Part shown: in pieces, positions 23,035 to 26,852 of the stretch
How the letters are laid out: the number at the start of each line of letters is the position of its first letter
Position numbering within the stretch: the first letter of the stretch is position 1
Assembly: GCA_031285085.1 (NCBI GenBank)
Contig: JAITWW010000048.1
Span: 1 to 26,852 of the forward strand
Direction: 5' to 3'
From: Candidatus Methanofilum arcanum
Lineage (GTDB): Archaea; Halobacteriota; Methanomicrobia; Methanomicrobiales; Methanospirillaceae
DNA: 26,852 nt
Position numbers and translations under genes: made by a program
Notes under the pieces: generated by a model
What the model saw: the letters and a program-made list of their open reading frames with translations, nothing else
Told to the model about the DNA's origin: nothing
Databases searched by the model: none

Positions 23035-23425
23035 TACTATATACATATGTACCAACACTTTAAAACATTTTTTAATAATGATAAATCATGAAAATTAAAT
23101 TGTCATAAAGGGTAAAAAGTATCTTTCTAAAGGAACATTTTAGCCACTATTGCCACAAATAAAGATAAAAATATACACCGTGAACAAAGTGGCGGCAAGT
23201 GAACCCATATAAGCAATACATACATTGTATGAAGATTTAAAAAAACCTCATACAGAATGTGCTACTATTTATATTTATTAACCCCCTTCCGTGCGCTTTT
23301 TGGCTATGATTTTGGTTTAGAAAGGAACACAACAGAGCTCACTGAGATGACATATATAAGTCATGTTCTCCAATATTATACAAATTATGATGAGCAAATG
23401 CTCTCCCCTTGTATGAGGTCTCAAT
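23035..23425. other. Divergent promoter region between the helicase and pycB
   Basis: An AT-rich stretch of about 390 bases with no convincing gene; a 60-codon frame at 23257-23439 overlaps the pycB start and looks non-coding. It contains several TATA-like sequences, including TTTATATTTATT (about 23268) and the one flanked by an inverted repeat at 23347-23364. Confidence 0.5.
23347..23364 (+). promoter_or_regulatory. Probable pycB TATA box inside an inverted repeat
   Basis: ATGAC-ATATATAA-GTCAT: a good TATA box flanked symmetrically by a 5-bp inverted repeat, 62-79 bases before ATG 23426. A dimeric repressor bound here would block TBP. Start of transcription would be near 23380. Confidence 0.45.
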
Positions 23426-25156
23426 ATGAATCCAACTAACCTTCCACTAAAAATAACGGACACAACACTTCGAGACGCCCATCAGTCACTTATTGCAACG
23501 CGAATGAGAACTGAAGATATGCTCCCCCTAGCGGAATCCATCGATAAAGTAGGGTTTTTTTCCGTTGAAGCATGGGGAGGCGCAACATTTGATACATGTA
23601 TTCGCTTTCTCAATGAAGACCCTTGGAAGCGTCTTCAAGCACTTGATGAGGTGCTGAAAAAAACACCCATTCAGATGCTACTGCGTGGGCAGAACCTCGT
23701 TGGGTACCGTCATTACTCTGATGATGTTGTGGATAGGTTTGTTGAACGTTCATATGAGAACGGAGTCGATATTTTTCGTGTCTTTGATGCTCTAAATGAC
23801 ATCCGAAATATGGACCGCTCAATGCGGGGAGTAAAGAAGGCAGGTGCTCACCTGCAGGCGGCAATATCTTATACGACAAGTCCTGTTCATTCAGTGCAAG
23901 GGTTTGTAAAAATGGCTGAGGAACTCGCAGCATATGAGTGTGATTCTATCTGCATCAAAGATATGGCTGGGCTTATCATGCCAAACGATGCCCAGGAGCT
24001 TATCACTGGAATAAAAGAGCAAACAGGAATGCCAGTAGATCTTCACTGCCATTCAACAAGTGGCATTGCCTCAATGTCATATCAGGCTGCAATTGAGGCT
24101 GGTGTTGACATTCTTGATACCGCAATGTCTCCTTTTGCGCTTGGAACAAGCCAGCCTCCAACAGAGAGTATCATTGCATCAGTAATGGGAACACCACGAG
24201 ACACCGGTATCTCACTGGAATCATTGCAGGAGGTTCGTGATCAGGCAGTTATTGTTCGAGAAAAGTATGAAGGACTGTTTACACCAGTGGCCGAGCGCGT
24301 TGATAGTAACGTGCTTGTGTATCAGCTCCCTGGTGGTATGATAACAAACCTTGTGTCACAGTTAGCAGAACAGGATGCACTTGATAAACTCTCTGCAGTC
24401 TATAAAGAGATACCACGGGTAAGAGAAGAGCTGGGATATCCACCCCTTGTCACCCCAAGTTCACAGATCGTTGGAACACAGGCTGTATTCAATGTTCTTT
24501 CTGGAGAAAGATATAAAAACATCACAAAAGAAGTCAGAGACTATGTCAGAGGCTTATATGGAAAAGCTCCAGGCCAGATCTCAGAAGAGATAATAAAAAA
24601 GATCGTCGGAGAGGATGAGATAATCACTGTACGCCCAGCTGACGTACTTGAGCCGATGTATGAGATAATGGAGATGGAGGCAAAAGAGGCAGGGTTTGCA
24701 ACATCCGTCGATGACATCTTGACATATATTATGTATCCAGCAATCGCCCCATCATTTCTAAAAGGGGAGAGAGTAGCTGAAGAGATTCCATCTGTTTCAC
24801 AGAGAAAAGGATCATCCTCTTTAGAGCTTCCAGGCGTGATGGAGGTAGAGGTTGATGGTGAGGTGTTCTCAGTGCGTATTGTCTCCGTAGAAGGAAAAGC
24901 AGCAACATCTGCACCTTCAGACGCACCTCCAAGGGGAGATATTCCAGGTGGCGTGAAAAGTAATATGCAAGGAATTGTGCTTGAGCTCAAAGTAGATCGA
25001 GGGGATAGCGTAAAAGAAGGAGATGTTCTTCTTGTGCTTGAAGCAATGAAAATGGAAAATCCCATTCATTCACCCCGTTCTGGCACAATTATTGATATCT
25101 ATGTCGATAGTGGAGACACCGTACAAAGTGGGGATGTCCTCATGATTATTGAGTAG
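23426..25156 (+). CDS. pycB: Pyruvate carboxylase subunit B (carboxyltransferase plus biotinyl domain)
   Basis: The 576-aa product has the carboxyltransferase domain with TDTTLRDAHQS (11-21; metal ligand D17), IKDMAG with the probable carboxylated lysine K178, and DLHCHSTSG (metal ligands H207, H209). After a linker rich in Ser, Pro and Gly (about 485-510) comes a biotinyl domain with EAMKME, biotinylated at K542. It transfers CO2 from biotin to pyruvate, giving oxaloacetate, the entry to the incomplete citrate cycle of methanogens. The oxaloacetate decarboxylase alpha subunit is similar in sequence, but the adjacent biotin carboxylase subunit supports pyruvate carboxylase. The order pycB-pycA is opposite to some methanogens. 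Confidence 0.93.
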   Translation: MNPTNLPLKITDTTLRDAHQSLIATRMRTEDMLPLAESIDKVGFFSVEAWGGATFDTCIRFLNEDPWKRLQALDEVLKKTPIQMLLRGQNLVGYRHYSDDVVDRFVERSYENGVDIFRVFDALNDIRNMDRSMRGVKKAGAHLQAAISYTTSPVHSVQGFVKMAEELAAYECDSICIKDMAGLIMPNDAQELITGIKEQTGMPVDLHCHSTSGIASMSYQAAIEAGVDILDTAMSPFALGTSQPPTESIIASVMGTPRDTGISLESLQEVRDQAVIVREKYEGLFTPVAERVDSNVLVYQLPGGMITNLVSQLAEQDALDKLSAVYKEIPRVREELGYPPLVTPSSQIVGTQAVFNVLSGERYKNITKEVRDYVRGLYGKAPGQISEEIIKKIVGEDEIITVRPADVLEPMYEIMEMEAKEAGFATSVDDILTYIMYPAIAPSFLKGERVAEEIPSVSQRKGSSSLELPGVMEVEVDGEVFSVRIVSVEGKAATSAPSDAPPRGDIPGGVKSNMQGIVLELKVDRGDSVKEGDVLLVLEAMKMENPIHSPRSGTIIDIYVDSGDTVQSGDVLMIIE

Positions 25157-25203
25157 CTCTTGCAGCAATAAGCAATGAATACCAGAACAGCAATCTATAA
25201 TTC

Positions 25204-25210
25204 AGAAGGA
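25204..25210 (+). promoter_or_regulatory. Ribosome binding site of pycA
   Basis: AGAAGGA lies five bases before ATG 25216, supporting that start and translation from a shared pycB-pycA transcript. Confidence 0.6.
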
Positions 25211-25215
25211 CAATC

Positions 25216-26688
25216 ATGGCATACTTCAATAAAATCCTTGTAGCAAATCGTGGAGAGATTGCAATCCGCATTATGCGAGCATGTCGAGAGTTTGGCATTG
25301 ACTCAATCGGTATTTACTCAAGTGCAGATAAAAATGCATTTCATGTAAATTATGCAGATGAAGCTTTTCTTGTTGGTGAGGCTCCCCCTACAAAGAGTTA
25401 TCTCAATATAGATCGTATCATCGATATTGCAAAAAATGCAGATACTGATGCAATTCATCCTGGATATGGATTTTTATCAGAAAACGCTGAGTTTGCAAGA
25501 AGATGCGAAGAAGAAGATATTACCTTCATTGGACCGTCATCACGTACGATTGAGATGATGGGATCAAAGGTTGCTTCTCGAGATCTCGCAAAAAATGCTG
25601 GAGTTCCAATCCTTCCCGGCACACCAGGTGCAGTCACAGATGTTGATGAAGCCATCTCTATCGCCGAACATATCGGGTATCCGGTTATTATTAAGGCAAG
25701 TGCTGGCGGTGGAGGTATTGGAATGCAGGTCGTTGAACATCCAGATATGATTGAAGAAGCAGTGAATGGCGCAATGCGTATTGCAGCTTCTGCATTTGGA
25801 GATAGTGCGGTATTTATTGAGAAATACCTCACACGTCCGCGTCATATTGAGGTTCAGGTGCTGTGTGATGATCACGGAAATCAAACTCATCTCTTTGAGC
25901 GTGAATGTTCCATTCAACGCAGGCATCAAAAACTCATTGAAGAGGCACCATGCCCAATTATGGATGATGTAACCCGTGAAAAAATAACAAAGGCCGCTTT
26001 AAAAGTTGCTGAGAAGAGTAATTATGTGAATGCAGGAACAGTGGAGTTCCTGTACTCAAAAGGGAAGTTCTATTTTATGGAGATGAACACTCGTCTGCAG
26101 GTAGAACACACAGTTACCGAACTCATTACGGGTATTGATATCGTTGGAGAACAGATTATCGTTGCATCAGGCAAAGAGATGAGTTATTCACAAGATGAGA
26201 TCACTCTTCGTGGGCATGCCATTGAATGCAGAGTAAATGCTGAAGATCCATTAAATAATTTCGCAGCAGACCCAGGAAAAATAACGTTATATAGATCACC
26301 AGGAGGCCCTGGTATTCGAGTTGATTCTGGTGTGTATCAAGGGTATACAATCCCACCAAACTATGACTCAATGATTGCAAAGCTATGTGCATGGGACATG
26401 TCTCGTGATCATGCCATCGGAAGAATGCGTCGAGCTATCTCTGAATATGTTATTGCAGGTGTGAAGACAACACTTCCTCTGCATCATGCAATTATGCATA
26501 ATCAACACTACATAAATGGGGATACACACACGCATTTCCTGCAGGAAGAAGATGTACAAAGAACGTTAAAACGCTACATTCTGGAAGAAGAGGCACGAAT
26601 GGCACACCTTGCAACACCACTTCGAGATGGAAAAAAGGTTGCAGCTGTCGTTGCAGGGGTTACTGCACTTATAGCCAAAAATCAGTAA
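25216..26688 (+). CDS. pycA: Pyruvate carboxylase subunit A (biotin carboxylase)
   Basis: The 490-aa product is an ATP-grasp biotin carboxylase. Landmarks are FNKILVANRGEIAIRIMRAC at the start, HPGYGFLSENAEFA, the Gly-rich ATP loop KASAGGGGIGMQ, HIEVQVLCDDHGN, ERECSIQRRHQKLIEEAP, and EMNTRLQVEH (289-298), then a C-terminal domain with RVNAEDP. It carboxylates the biotin on PycB using ATP and bicarbonate. Length matches the archaeal subunit A. It lies 59 bases after pycB with its own ribosome binding site. Its stop codon is part of an 18-bp tandem repeat that leads into dispersed repeat copy 4. Confidence 0.94.
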   Translation: MAYFNKILVANRGEIAIRIMRACREFGIDSIGIYSSADKNAFHVNYADEAFLVGEAPPTKSYLNIDRIIDIAKNADTDAIHPGYGFLSENAEFARRCEEEDITFIGPSSRTIEMMGSKVASRDLAKNAGVPILPGTPGAVTDVDEAISIAEHIGYPVIIKASAGGGGIGMQVVEHPDMIEEAVNGAMRIAASAFGDSAVFIEKYLTRPRHIEVQVLCDDHGNQTHLFERECSIQRRHQKLIEEAPCPIMDDVTREKITKAALKVAEKSNYVNAGTVEFLYSKGKFYFMEMNTRLQVEHTVTELITGIDIVGEQIIVASGKEMSYSQDEITLRGHAIECRVNAEDPLNNFAADPGKITLYRSPGGPGIRVDSGVYQGYTIPPNYDSMIAKLCAWDMSRDHAIGRMRRAISEYVIAGVKTTLPLHHAIMHNQHYINGDTHTHFLQEEDVQRTLKRYILEEEARMAHLATPLRDGKKVAAVVAGVTALIAKNQ

Positions 26689-26716
26689 CAATTTTTTGAT
26701 CAGTAACAATTTTTTG
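26681..26716 (+). repeat. 18-bp perfect tandem repeat containing the pycA stop codon
   Basis: ATCAGTAACAATTTTTTG occurs at 26681-26698 and again at 26699-26716. A third CAATTTTTTG follows at 26722-26731. The T6 runs can also act as terminators of the pyc transcript. Confidence 0.9.
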
Positions 26717-26721
26717 CCAAA

Positions 26722-26852
26722 CAATTTTTTGCAAAAAAATTGAGTAAAAGCACTTGGGGTATGCTTCCGTTGGTCGCATACCCGTCGAACGGTTGTTCAG
26801 TTGCGTCTTTGATGTCGCATGGTTGTTGGTTTGCGATTTGATGCCCCTTGGT
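26722..26852 (-). repeat. Dispersed module C, copy 4 (opposite orientation, reaches window end)
   Basis: On the minus strand it reads ACGCAACTGAACAACCGTTC, GACGGGTATGCGACC, AACGGAAGCATACCCC and AAGTGCTTTTACTCAA, then an A/T palindrome ending at about 26722. It differs from copy 2 only slightly over about 85 bases, with the 8-bp stem intact. Further out (26807-26845) a diverged extra unit with CGCAAACCAACAACCATGCG repeats the CAAC-rich part. The region past 26852 is not visible. Confidence 0.88.

Noticed and set aside
23257..23439. A 60-codon plus-strand frame upstream of pycB
   Set aside because: It overlaps the pycB start, contains the probable pycB TATA box and looks non-coding in composition.
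23426..25156. Oxaloacetate decarboxylase alpha subunit instead of PycB
   Set aside because: The sequence families are close, but the adjacent biotin carboxylase subunit and absence of beta/gamma membrane subunits favour pyruvate carboxylase.
1..26852. tRNA genes
   Set aside because: I looked for T-loop GTTC-A/G-A-x-x-C patterns with matching acceptor stems on both strands and found none that hold up.

Overview
The window looks like a chromosomal stretch of a methanogenic euryarchaeon, most plausibly Methanomicrobiales (a Methanospirillum-like relative is a guess). The archaeal assignment rests on the small subunit of DNA polymerase D, an archaeal-type SRP RNA with a TATA box about 25 bases upstream, two-subunit pyruvate carboxylase (PycB and PycA), a DadD-type deaminase, a DUF5654 membrane protein, and many leaderless or near-leaderless starts behind TATA boxes. 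Base composition is moderately AT-rich except for one GC-rich repeat block.

Layout. 1-879: the tail of a SAM methyltransferase, convergent with a RimI-type acetyltransferase. 843-4286: a DUF1015 protein, the PolD small subunit and an unrecognised 221-aa protein. 4417-7878: a biotin block of BirA (HTH plus ligase), BioY, two ECF ATPases and EcfT. 7879-9238: an AT-rich accessory pocket with a lone two-TM plus beta-domain protein resembling the CBASS effector Cap15, and an 18-bp inverted repeat. 9239-10087: a WalJ/YycJ-like metallo-hydrolase. 13154-10088 (minus): a probable four-gene operon of exported TPR protein, small exported protein and two cytoplasmic paralogues. 13346-14938: DadD deaminase and DUF5654. 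14939-15743: a gene-free, GC-rich composite repeat block. 16805-15744 (minus): an unknown gene pair. 17156-18802: a radical SAM/HhH protein, convergent with a zinc-ribbon protein. 19359-20943: YIP1-like membrane protein, anchored rhodanese, MoaB. About 21293-20980 (minus): SRP RNA. 23034-21526 (minus): DEAD-box helicase. 23426-26688: pycB and pycA, followed by another copy of the dispersed repeat.

The most coherent biology is biotin: a complete group II ECF biotin importer, the ligase (perhaps also repressor), and the biotin-dependent enzyme itself, pyruvate carboxylase, with its acceptor lysine at PycB K542. No biotin synthesis genes are visible, so uptake may feed oxaloacetate formation.

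The strongest candidates for something undescribed are the orphan Cap15-like protein with its odd inverted repeat, the dispersed hairpin repeat family (four copies here, two of them in the same orientation against gene 3' ends), and the four-gene operon in which exported and cytoplasmic proteins seem to share a C-terminal motif.
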